Source of the DNA: Saprospiraceae bacterium
GTDB lineage: Bacteria; Bacteroidota; Bacteroidia; Chitinophagales; Saprospiraceae
Length of the DNA: 16,437 bases
Direction of reading: 5' to 3'
Assembly: GCA_020630355.1 (NCBI GenBank)
Contig: JAHDBO010000014.1
Coordinates: forward strand, 1-16,437
Positions 1-6,213 of this stretch are shown here, in pieces. The notes under the pieces were generated by a model. The model was not told where the DNA came from, searched no databases, and saw only the letters and a program-made list of their open reading frames with translations. The position numbers and the translations under genes were made by a program. Numbering within the stretch: position 1 is the first letter of the stretch; each line of letters starts with the position of its first letter.

Positions 1-85
1 AATAATCATTCTTTGTCCAGTTCGATTTTCATGGAGGAAACTCTAATTGAGAGGCCTGTAATTTAGTCAATTGCATTTATTTTCC

Positions 86-93
86 TATTTTTG
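86..93 (+). promoter_or_regulatory. Candidate -7 element for the LOG gene
   Basis: TATTTTTG matches the Bacteroidota -7 consensus TAnnTTTG at every fixed position and lies 35 bases upstream of the LOG start codon, giving an expected leader of about 30 bases. The -33 side is weak: only a TTTA near 62-65 has suitable spacing. The call rests on motif and position alone. Confidence 0.45.
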
Positions 94-128
94 CTAGCTT
101 TTTTATTAAAATTAAATATAGACGAAGA

Positions 129-857
129 ATGAGTAATCAAGAAAATGGGGTAAAAAAAATACACAAACAGAAGCACTGGCATCAGTTGAATGCCGAAAAC
201 TCTTGGACGATGTTTAAAGTAGTCTCTGAGTTTGTAGAAGGATTTGAAAGAATGAATAAAATTGGGCCATGTATCTCCATCTTTGGCTCGGCAAGAACCC
301 AAACGACCCACCCTTACTACCGCATGGCGGTAGAAATTGCTAGAAGATTAACAGAAGAAGGCTATGGTGTCATCACTGGTGGCGGACCAGGGATTATGGA
401 AGCAGGCAACCGAGGAGCGGCCCTTAACAACGGGGTATCTGTTGGTTTGAATATCGACCTTCCTTTCGAGCAGCATCACAATCCATATATTGATAAGGAT
501 AAAAATCTGGATTTCAACTATTTTTTCATCCGCAAGGTCATGTTTGTGAAGTACGCACAGGCTTTTATTGCCTTGCCTGGCGGTTTTGGGACGATGGATG
601 AGATTTTTGAAGTTCTGACATTGATTCAGACGAATAAAATCAGTAAAGTGCCTGTGATTTTAGTGGGCTCTGAGTTTTGGTCTGGTTTGAAAGATTGGAT
701 AAAAGAGGTCATGTTGGATAAGGAAAGCAATATCAGCCAAGAGGATATGGATTTGTTGCCTGTCACCGACGATATCGAAGAGGTAGTGAAAATCGTTAAC
801 GACTTCTACGGAAAAGGCGAGGATTCGGCAAAACTGAAACCAAATTATACTTTATAG
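129..857 (+). CDS. LOG-family protein (TIGR00730 type, putative nucleoside 5'-monophosphate phosphoribohydrolase)
   Basis: A 242-residue cytosolic protein of the LOG family, whose characterised members hydrolyse the N-glycosidic bond of (cytokinin) nucleoside 5'-monophosphates to free base and ribose phosphate. Visible signatures are the Rossmann-like GGGPGIMEAGNRGA at residues 84-97 and PGGFGTMDE at 150-158, the latter carrying the family's diagnostic nucleotide-binding loop and catalytic Glu. R135-K136 in FFIRKVMFV fits the conserved Arg before that loop. An extra N-terminal segment of about 45 residues precedes the first strand (GPCISIFGSAR), as in the longer bacterial subgroup. The ATG at 129 is used because a good -7 element lies 35 bases upstream; M28 is a less likely start. 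Its stop is one base from the stop of the convergent HD gene. The natural substrate in this organism is unknown; purine or pyrimidine nucleotide salvage is plausible. Confidence 0.93.
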   Translation: MSNQENGVKKIHKQKHWHQLNAENSWTMFKVVSEFVEGFERMNKIGPCISIFGSARTQTTHPYYRMAVEIARRLTEEGYGVITGGGPGIMEAGNRGAALNNGVSVGLNIDLPFEQHHNPYIDKDKNLDFNYFFIRKVMFVKYAQAFIALPGGFGTMDEIFEVLTLIQTNKISKVPVILVGSEFWSGLKDWIKEVMLDKESNISQEDMDLLPVTDDIEEVVKIVNDFYGKGEDSAKLKPNYTL

Positions 858-858
858 C

Positions 859-1437
859 TCATGCAAATTGCGCCTTCAGGTTTTGTAGGTGTTTTATCTT
901 GACAGCTGCTTTCAATGACCGACTGGTGTCTGTGAAATAACGATGGTTTCTAAGAAATTCAATTTGTTTCCGATTCCAGTCGGTTTTATTTTGGACAATA
1001 CCAAAGTGTTTCCACTCTTTATAAAGTCTTTGACCAATAGTTTCAAAATCACTTCTGCCTAAATAATCCAAGTCGGCATCACATAGAATTTGCTCTAGTT
1101 TATTAGAAGGATTTTGCGGAATTCTGGTAGAAAGAATCATGTCGCAAATCGTGGCAATCATTCGGTCGTCATAGCCATACTTTGGGAGCAGCTTCCTAGC
1201 GACTATACAGCCGTTTTCTTCATGGTTTTCATTCGAAATAGTGAAGCCTATATCATGGAGTAAGGCCGCTGTTTTTAACAACAATACATCTTCAATCGGG
1301 ATTTGCTCTGCTTCAGCGATTTTTATAGCGGCATCATGTACATCTATGGTGTGTTCCAAAGAGTGATAGGTCAAGTTGGAAGATAGCTCGTGTTTCAAAA
1401 TTCGGATAATATGTCGCTTAGCAGCCTCGAAATCCAT
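859..1437 (-). CDS. HD-domain metal-dependent phosphohydrolase
   Basis: A 192-residue protein with a single HD domain. Numbering from the chosen start, it shows YHSLEHT (H25, H29), the HD doublet in ALLHDIG (H61-D62), H72 in ENHEENG, and D120/D122 in CDADLDYLG. This H...HD...H...D pattern forms the metal site of HD phosphohydrolases acting on nucleotides or phospho-compounds. The open frame extends 51 codons further, to 1590, but that part has no family resemblance and covers the start of the divergent CoA-binding gene and the intergenic promoters. The ATG at 1435-1437 (MDFEAAKRHIIRIL) is therefore the better start. No signal peptide or membrane segment is seen. The substrate cannot be read from the sequence. 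It is convergent with the LOG gene and divergent from the CoA-binding gene. Confidence 0.85.
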   Translation of the reverse strand: MDFEAAKRHIIRILKHELSSNLTYHSLEHTIDVHDAAIKIAEAEQIPIEDVLLLKTAALLHDIGFTISNENHEENGCIVARKLLPKYGYDDRMIATICDMILSTRIPQNPSNKLEQILCDADLDYLGRSDFETIGQRLYKEWKHFGIVQNKTDWNRKQIEFLRNHRYFTDTSRSLKAAVKIKHLQNLKAQFA

Positions 1438-1543
1438 ATTTTTCAAGATATTAAGAATATTGGAATTAAGGGTAAAATGTGCTAAAATAGTTTTGTTGTT
1501 TAGACAAGCACTTAAGTCACGTATTCTTAAAAAGAACCAACCA

Positions 1544-1551
1544 TACCTTCG
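1544..1551 (+). promoter_or_regulatory. Candidate -7 element for the CoA-binding gene
   Basis: TACCTTCG matches TAnnTTTG except for one position and lies 38 bases before the ATG at 1590. No clear -33 element was found. The site falls in the divergent space between the HD gene (reading left) and the CoA-binding gene (reading right). Confidence 0.25.
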
Positions 1552-1589
1552 GATTGTTATATCTTGACAATCAAAATGCTTTAAATACA

Positions 1590-1952
1590 ATGAATAAAAA
1601 AACGGTAGTCTTAGGAGCTAGTACCAAGCCAGATAGGTATGCTTACAAAGCAGTAACTAGCCTCAAACGACATGGTCACGAAATCGTTCCAATAGGAGTA
1701 AGGGATGGAACGGTAGAAGGGATAAAAATCCGAAAAGGTCGCCCCGATGTCGAAGGCGTAGACACCGTAACGCTGTATCTTAATCCTAGGAGACAGGAAG
1801 AATATTATGACTATATCCTAGGGCTGCAACCTAAAAGGATCATCTACAACCCCGGTACCGAGAACCCGACTTTGATGCAATTGGCCAAAAAAGAAGGAAT
1901 CCATAATGAAGTTGCCTGCACCTTGGTCATGCTGTCGATTGGGGATTATTAG
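1590..1952 (+). CDS. Small CoA-binding domain protein (CoA_binding_2/YccU type)
   Basis: A 120-residue single-domain Rossmann-fold protein of the YccU-like CoA-binding family, related to the CoA-binding half of succinyl-CoA synthetase and acyl-CoA synthetases. The N-terminal strand and loop VVLGASTKPDRYAYKAV (about residues 5-21) matches the family's nucleotide-binding turn (G-A-S with the following basic residues). GHEIVPIGVR, the DTVTLYLNP segment and the C-terminal IIYNPGTENPTL are also typical. The upstream in-frame ATG at 1554 would add 12 residues without family support and lies over the candidate promoter, so the ATG at 1590 is preferred. Length is normal for this family. A role in acyl-CoA metabolism or its regulation is inferred from the fold only; no substrate is evident. 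The following gene has its own promoter-like sequence. Confidence 0.88.
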   Translation: MNKKTVVLGASTKPDRYAYKAVTSLKRHGHEIVPIGVRDGTVEGIKIRKGRPDVEGVDTVTLYLNPRRQEEYYDYILGLQPKRIIYNPGTENPTLMQLAKKEGIHNEVACTLVMLSIGDY

Positions 1953-1973
1953 GCATGGTTTAGGTTATAATTA

Positions 1974-1992
1974 AATCTAATGTGTTTAGATT
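1974..1992. repeat. Inverted repeat upstream of the sigma-54 activator gene
   Basis: AATCTAA (1974-1980) and TTAGATT (1986-1992) are perfect 7-base arms around a 5-base spacer. There is no T-tract, so a terminator is unlikely. The repeat overlaps where the -33 element of the downstream promoter should be, as an operator would. Confidence 0.35.
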
Positions 1993-2005
1993 GGCTTAAT
2001 ATTTG

Positions 2006-2013
2006 TACATTTG
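2006..2013 (+). promoter_or_regulatory. -7 element for the sigma-54 activator gene
   Basis: TACATTTG matches TAnnTTTG exactly and predicts a start of transcription near 2020, giving a leader of about 55 bases before the ATG at 2075. A TTT at 1985-1987 sits 18 bases upstream and is the best -33 candidate. An overlapping near-match (AATATTTG) lies just before it. Confidence 0.5.
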
Positions 2014-2074
2014 ATAATATGATGGGTTCGCTTTTATTCATCAGTTATCATTTACCAATTATCATTCATAACAA

Positions 2075-3250
2075 ATGCCAAGAATATTAATCGTCGATGA
2101 CGAAGAAGCGATTAGAAGGACGCTAAGAGACATCCTTGAATTTGAAAAATATCAGGTAGACGAAGCGAGAGATGGTATGGAAGCCGTCGTGAAATTAAAG
2201 CGGGAGAAATACGATGTCATGATTATGGACATCAAAATGCCCAAGATGGATGGTATGGAAGCATTGGAAAGGATTCAAATCCTAAAGCCAGACCTCCCAG
2301 TTATTATGATTTCTGGTCACGCAAATATCGACACGGCAGTAGAAGCAGTAAAAAAAGGTGCTTTTGATTTCATTTCAAAGCCACCAGATTTGAACCGCTT
2401 ATTGATTACCGTTCGGAACGCTATGGATAAATCTTCGCTGATAACGGAGACGAAAGTTCTGAAGCGTAAAGTCAATAAATTCAAAACGCAGGAAATTATC
2501 GGGGAGTCAGAGCCGATTACCAAAATAAAGGAAACTATCGACCGAGTAGCCCCAACAGAGGCGAGGGTCCTGATTACAGGCTCGAATGGTACGGGTAAAG
2601 AATTGGTCGCCCGTTGGGTACATGAAAAAAGCAATCGTTCTAAAAAGCCGCTTATTGAGGTCAATTGTGCGGCCATCCCTTCCGAGCTGATAGAATCCGA
2701 ACTGTTCGGTCACGAAAAAGGAGCATTTACCTCTGCGCACAAGCAGCGCATCGGGAAGTTTGAATCTGCCAACGGCGGTACGCTTTTCCTAGATGAGATT
2801 GGCGATATGAGCCTTTCGGCGCAAGCCAAGGTATTACGTGCTTTACAAGAAAGCCGAATCACTAGGGTAGGAGGAGATAAGGAATTGAAGGTAGATGTAA
2901 GGGTGCTAGCGGCAACGAATAAAGACCTCCGCAAAGAAATCGCAGAGGGCAATTTCAGAGAAGATTTATATCACAGATTGGCGGTAATCATCATGCACGT
3001 ACCGCCTTTGAATGAGAGAAGGGGGGATATTCCGCTTCTAGTGGAACACTTTGTCAAAATCGTCTGCGATGATTATGGTATGCCTCGGAAAAAAGTGACC
3101 AAGGAAGCCCTTGACGCTTTAAAAAACGTGAATTGGACAGGTAATATTCGGGAGTTGCGCAACGTCGTAGAAAGATTGATCATTTTGAGCGATAAAGAAA
3201 TCATGGAAAAAGATGTATTGAGCTATGTCATTCCTGGAGGGAAAAACTAG
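2075..3250 (+). CDS. NtrC-family sigma-54 response regulator lacking a DNA-binding domain
   Basis: A 391-residue protein with an N-terminal receiver domain (about 1-120): acidic pair D8-D9, phospho-acceptor D52 in MIMDIKMPKMDG, S80 and K102. A sigma-54 AAA+ ATPase domain (about 141-370) follows. It has Walker A GSNGTGKE (169-176), sigma-54 contact loop GAFTSA (216-221), Walker B with LFLDEIGD (237-244), the FREDLYHRL arginine-finger region (294-302) and sensor II in GNIREL (357-361). The chain ends about 20 residues after the AAA+ domain. The C-terminal Fis-type helix-turn-helix that brings usual NtrC proteins to about 450 residues is absent, and the next gene begins 30 bases later, so no HTH is hidden nearby. 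FlgR of Helicobacter is a known activator of this architecture. Phosphorylation should drive ATPase activity that remodels sigma-54 polymerase; the partner kinase is not in the window. The loop reads GAFTSA rather than the usual GAFTGA. Confidence 0.92.
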   Translation: MPRILIVDDEEAIRRTLRDILEFEKYQVDEARDGMEAVVKLKREKYDVMIMDIKMPKMDGMEALERIQILKPDLPVIMISGHANIDTAVEAVKKGAFDFISKPPDLNRLLITVRNAMDKSSLITETKVLKRKVNKFKTQEIIGESEPITKIKETIDRVAPTEARVLITGSNGTGKELVARWVHEKSNRSKKPLIEVNCAAIPSELIESELFGHEKGAFTSAHKQRIGKFESANGGTLFLDEIGDMSLSAQAKVLRALQESRITRVGGDKELKVDVRVLAATNKDLRKEIAEGNFREDLYHRLAVIIMHVPPLNERRGDIPLLVEHFVKIVCDDYGMPRKKVTKEALDALKNVNWTGNIRELRNVVERLIILSDKEIMEKDVLSYVIPGGKN

Positions 3251-3279
3251 TCTTTTGAACTGAAGCCAAAGCCGAACAT

Positions 3280-4359
3280 TTGTCAAAAATAGATAAACGA
3301 TGGATATGGGTAGGGCTTGGCGTCCTATCCATATTTTTACGTTACATCCTAGGGTTTTTTCCTTGGGTTGTTGAGCAGTATTACACTAGGGGCTTGTTTC
3401 AAGTCTTCCGCGTTTTATGGGATTATACCTTGGCATGGTCACCTGTGCCTTTGGTCTATATTCTGTTTGTTTTTCTAGTGATATGGTTGATTAAATCCCT
3501 TTTCAAAAAACAAAAATATACTTCGATACGAAATCGTTTGGGAAGTTATTTATTGTCCCTGGTCGCCTTTGTAGGAGGCTTCGTTTTTTTGTTCTTGACC
3601 TTATGGGGCTACAATTATGGGCGTGTCAAAATAGAAGAGCATCTAGGGATTGATCCTGTACCCTTAGAGCTGCCTGAGCTTAAAAGGGAGTTTGCTAGGG
3701 TATCAAAAGAAGTAACTTTCTTGAGGCAAACGATACCATCGATTGATACATCATTGGCTATTGATGCTTCTTATTTACCCGCCGATTTAGAATTTGACTC
3801 TAGGATAAATGTAGAAAAAGTGCTTCTAGAATATGGTTTTCCTGCTTATGGCAGGGTGAGAGGGCGACAACTATATCCTAAAGGGATTTTATTGAGAATT
3901 AGCACGGCTGGAATCTATATTCCTTTTGTAGCGGAGGGGCATATCGACGCTGGTCTGCACCCCTTGCAAAAACCATTTACGATGGCGCACGAAATGATGC
4001 ACGGCTATGGTTTTACGGATGAGGGAACGTGTAATTTTCTAGCCTATTTGGCCTGTAAACAATCAGAAAAACCAATTATTCGTTATGCTGGTATGCTGAC
4101 CTATTGGCGTTATCTAGCGTCATCTTACAGACGAATGTCGCCAGAGGACTACAAAAAAGCAAGGGCTAAACTTCCTGAAGATATTCAAAGAGATTTGTGG
4201 CGCATTTATGAAAACGGTCAACTTTATCCTGATATTTTACCTCATTTGAGAGACGCTGCTTATGATTCTTATTTGAAAACCCAAGGAATCAAGGAAGGGA
4301 TGAAATCCTATAATCGAATTGTGATGTTGGTTCATGCTTATAATAAGGAGTACAACTAA
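3280..4359 (+). CDS. DUF3810 integral membrane protein with a metallopeptidase-like HEMMH motif
   Basis: A 359-residue protein of the DUF3810 family, common in Bacteroidota. Three hydrophobic membrane segments are visible at roughly residues 8-30, 56-75 and 88-110, followed by a soluble domain. That domain contains MAHEMMHGYGFTDEGTCN: H237-E238-x-x-H241 is a zincin-type zinc motif and E248 is a plausible third ligand, so a membrane-anchored metalloprotease is possible. This function is inferred and is not established for the family as far as I know. The start is a TTG at 3280: the frame closes with TGA at 3256-3258, no ATG or GTG occurs before it, and the next in-frame Met lies deep in the soluble domain. 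It begins 30 bases after the sigma-54 activator and is probably co-transcribed with it. A long gene-free AT-rich stretch follows. Confidence 0.85.
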   Translation: MSKIDKRWIWVGLGVLSIFLRYILGFFPWVVEQYYTRGLFQVFRVLWDYTLAWSPVPLVYILFVFLVIWLIKSLFKKQKYTSIRNRLGSYLLSLVAFVGGFVFLFLTLWGYNYGRVKIEEHLGIDPVPLELPELKREFARVSKEVTFLRQTIPSIDTSLAIDASYLPADLEFDSRINVEKVLLEYGFPAYGRVRGRQLYPKGILLRISTAGIYIPFVAEGHIDAGLHPLQKPFTMAHEMMHGYGFTDEGTCNFLAYLACKQSEKPIIRYAGMLTYWRYLASSYRRMSPEDYKKARAKLPEDIQRDLWRIYENGQLYPDILPHLRDAAYDSYLKTQGIKEGMKSYNRIVMLVHAYNKEYN

Positions 4360-4489
4360 TGTGCAAAATGTGTTAAACTTTTCTGTCTTTTAATTGTTAT
4401 GGTTACAATAAACCAAAAGTGGAAAATATTTTTATTTTTGCACTTTATTTTTCATTTTAGTTTGTGTTTTTGTAAATAATTGTTAATCA

Positions 4490-4502
4490 GCCTTTTAAAG
4501 GC
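4490..4502. repeat. 13-base palindrome flanked by 10-base direct repeats
   Basis: GCCTTTTAAAGGC has perfect 6-base arms around a single central T. The identical 10-mer AATAATTGTT stands on both sides, at 4475-4484 and 4503-4512, exactly 28 bases apart. The arrangement resembles a composite binding site. Chance in AT-rich DNA is a real alternative. Confidence 0.4.
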
Positions 4503-4540
4503 AATAATTGTTCTTTGTTTTTCTTTTTAATTGTGTGAGT

Positions 4541-4561
4541 ATTGTTTTTGTTGAAAACAAT
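4541..4561. repeat. Short AT-rich inverted repeat
   Basis: ATTGTTTT (4541-4548) and AAAACAAT (4554-4561) are perfect 8-base arms around a 5-base loop. This gives the only inverted pair of the ATTGTT motif in the region. There is no adjacent T-tract that would make it a convincing terminator. Confidence 0.35.
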
Positions 4562-4799
4562 ATCAAAAGGACTTTGTTATTTGTCTATATAAACAGTATA
4601 TTTACTATTGAGAGTTAAATATTCGTTATTGTTTAATATTAATTGTTGACCCAATAAGCTAAAACAACAGAAACAGACAATTTTTAACTTAGGTATGATA
4701 TAGTTTTTAATTCAATTTTATTGTTGAGTATGATCAAGGGCAATTTTCTTACTCTGTTCAAAATTTAAAACCTATTGATTACCACAAATCAGAGAGAGC

Positions 4800-5339
4800 G
4801 TGAAATATAAAATTAAATTGAAGAATGCCGATGATTTCGTCATTCTAGATGAAAATGTGTACGAATACCTAAAAGGTCATGAGTATTACAACAAAGTGAA
4901 GTTATTGGATAACCTGAGAAGACATTCTAGTGGATGTGCGGTTTTCCAAAAAACTTGGAAGAAAGCAGAAGGTGGTTATAAAACAGAAACTATTTATTTG
5001 CACAAATTAGTTGCTGAAACATTTCTTCCCGACGGTAAGACTGCTGAAAATAAATTAGTTGGGGCAAAGAACGGTAACAAATTGGATTGTCGTCTTGAAA
5101 ATCTAATTTGGAGATCTCGTGCTTGGGCTAGCCGTCAGCGCAAAACGACTTCTAAAACGGGTTATATGGGTGTGTATAAGGAAAACAAACGTTACCGTGC
5201 CGTGATTTCTTTTAAGGGGAAATCTATGCATATCGGTATGTTTGACACACCTGAGCAAGCTGCTGAAGCTTACAATAAAAAGTCTTGGGAATTGTACCAA
5301 GATAAGGGTAAGCAAAACAAGATTGCTAAAGCACAGTAA
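4800..5339 (+). CDS. HNH-like/AP2-domain DNA-binding protein with degenerate HNH core
   Basis: A 179-residue protein of the homing-endonuclease type that joins an HNH_3-like module to an AP2/ERF DNA-binding domain. The HNH-like part spans about 62-105: LHKLVAETFLP (67-77), then VGAKNGNKLDCRLENL (87-102). In active relatives the second segment reads like VNHxDGNKxNNRxENL; here the N-H pair is G88-A89 and the Asp is N91, so the metal-binding and general-base residues seem lost while the scaffold is kept. The AP2 domain (about 118-165) has GYMGV, RYRAVI, HIGMFDT and EQAAEAYN. The protein is basic and has no signal peptide. Translation starts at GTG 4800: the frame is closed by TGA at 4776-4778 and no ATG or TTG intervenes. 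A role as a DNA-binding regulator rather than a nuclease is inferred. It ends 22 bases before prmC and probably shares its transcript. Confidence 0.85.
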   Translation: MKYKIKLKNADDFVILDENVYEYLKGHEYYNKVKLLDNLRRHSSGCAVFQKTWKKAEGGYKTETIYLHKLVAETFLPDGKTAENKLVGAKNGNKLDCRLENLIWRSRAWASRQRKTTSKTGYMGVYKENKRYRAVISFKGKSMHIGMFDTPEQAAEAYNKKSWELYQDKGKQNKIAKAQ

Positions 5340-5361
5340 TCGCTTCTTTTACTATTAGGGT

Positions 5362-6213
5362 ATGAATCATCAAGAAGCTTGGTCTTTTTTATTCGAAAAC
5401 ATCAAACCGATTTACGGAAAAAGAGAAGCCCAATCAATTGCTTCTATTGTCATTGAAGATTCATTTCAAGGTCAAAAACCTTATAGCAATCAGCGAATAT
5501 TAACAAACACGGAGCTTCAGCAGATAATGGATATTACTGCTCGCCTAAAAAATCAAGAGCCTGTCCAGTATATCACTGGGCAGGCTGATTTTTTTGGCCT
5601 AAAATTTAATGTGAACACTTCTACTCTTATTCCTAGACCTGAAACAGAAGAATTGGTTGCCTGGATTCTAGAAGATTACCAATATGCGCACCGAGATTTT
5701 GATGTACTAGATATAGGCACAGGCACAGGTTGTATCCCGATTGCGCTTGCCAAGCGCAATGCTCGCCTGCAATGTACTGGAGTTGACCTATCAGAAGCCG
5801 CCTTGGCAGTGGCCCAGTCAAACAGTACACGACACCAAGTTGCTGTTTCGTTTTTTCAAAAAGACATTTTACTGGAATCAGCCCAAAAAACTTTAGGGCA
5901 ATACGATGTTATCGTGAGCAACCCACCTTATATCCCTCATTCTGATAAATCCATGATGAGCCATCAAGTGCTGGATAATGAACCTGATTTGGCATTGTTT
6001 GTGGAAAATGACGATCCTTTGGTTTTTTATAGAAACATCGCTGAATTTGGGCTTCATCATTTAACGAAAGTTGGAAAAATCTATTTTGAAATCCACGAAT
6101 CTTTTGCCCAAGAAACCATACGATTATTGGAGCGGCTGTCTTATAAAAACATCAGCCTTCGCCAAGACATGCAAGGCAAAGACAGGATGATAAGGGCTAG
6201 TGTACCGACTTAG
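5362..6213 (+). CDS. prmC: Peptide chain release factor N5-glutamine methyltransferase PrmC
   Basis: A 283-residue cytosolic methyltransferase that modifies the Gln of the GGQ motif of release factors RF1 and RF2, using S-adenosylmethionine. It has an N-terminal helical domain (about 1-75), YITGQADFFGLKF, the family signature PRPETEEL (91-98), SAM-binding DIGTGTG (117-123), acidic D142 after the next strand, and catalytic NPPY (187-190), which distinguishes N-methyltransferases acting on amide groups. Length is standard. The ATG at 5362 gives a full N-terminus. It follows the HNH/AP2 gene by 22 bases. Its stop overlaps the end of the convergent metalloprotease gene by 4 bases. Confidence 0.96.
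   Translation: MNHQEAWSFLFENIKPIYGKREAQSIASIVIEDSFQGQKPYSNQRILTNTELQQIMDITARLKNQEPVQYITGQADFFGLKFNVNTSTLIPRPETEELVAWILEDYQYAHRDFDVLDIGTGTGCIPIALAKRNARLQCTGVDLSEAALAVAQSNSTRHQVAVSFFQKDILLESAQKTLGQYDVIVSNPPYIPHSDKSMMSHQVLDNEPDLALFVENDDPLVFYRNIAEFGLHHLTKVGKIYFEIHESFAQETIRLLERLSYKNISLRQDMQGKDRMIRASVPT

Larger units (their letters stand above)
4360..4799. other. 440-base AT-rich gene-free region with clustered ATTGTT motifs
   Basis: No credible coding frame is present. By eye the hexamer ATTGTT occurs seven times in direct orientation, starting at 4393, 4479, 4507, 4541, 4628, 4642 and 4720, with one reverse copy (AACAAT) at 4556-4561. A 13-base palindrome and an 8-base-arm hairpin lie inside. 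The region precedes the HNH/AP2 gene and may be a long regulatory leader. TAGTTTTT near 4701, a 7-of-8 match to the -7 consensus, is only a weak promoter candidate. Confidence 0.5.

Noticed and set aside
1..66. Open frame from the left edge ending in TAG at 64-66 (possible C-terminus of a preceding gene)
   Set aside because: Only 21 codons, with no recognisable family signature; an open stretch this short occurs by chance.
63..311. 82-codon reading frame on the minus strand
   Set aside because: It lies opposite the promoter and first part of the LOG gene; its composition is low-complexity with no recognisable domain.
1438..1590. N-terminal extension of the HD protein to 243 residues
   Set aside because: The added 51 residues have no family resemblance and cover the divergent intergenic region and the start codon of the CoA-binding gene.
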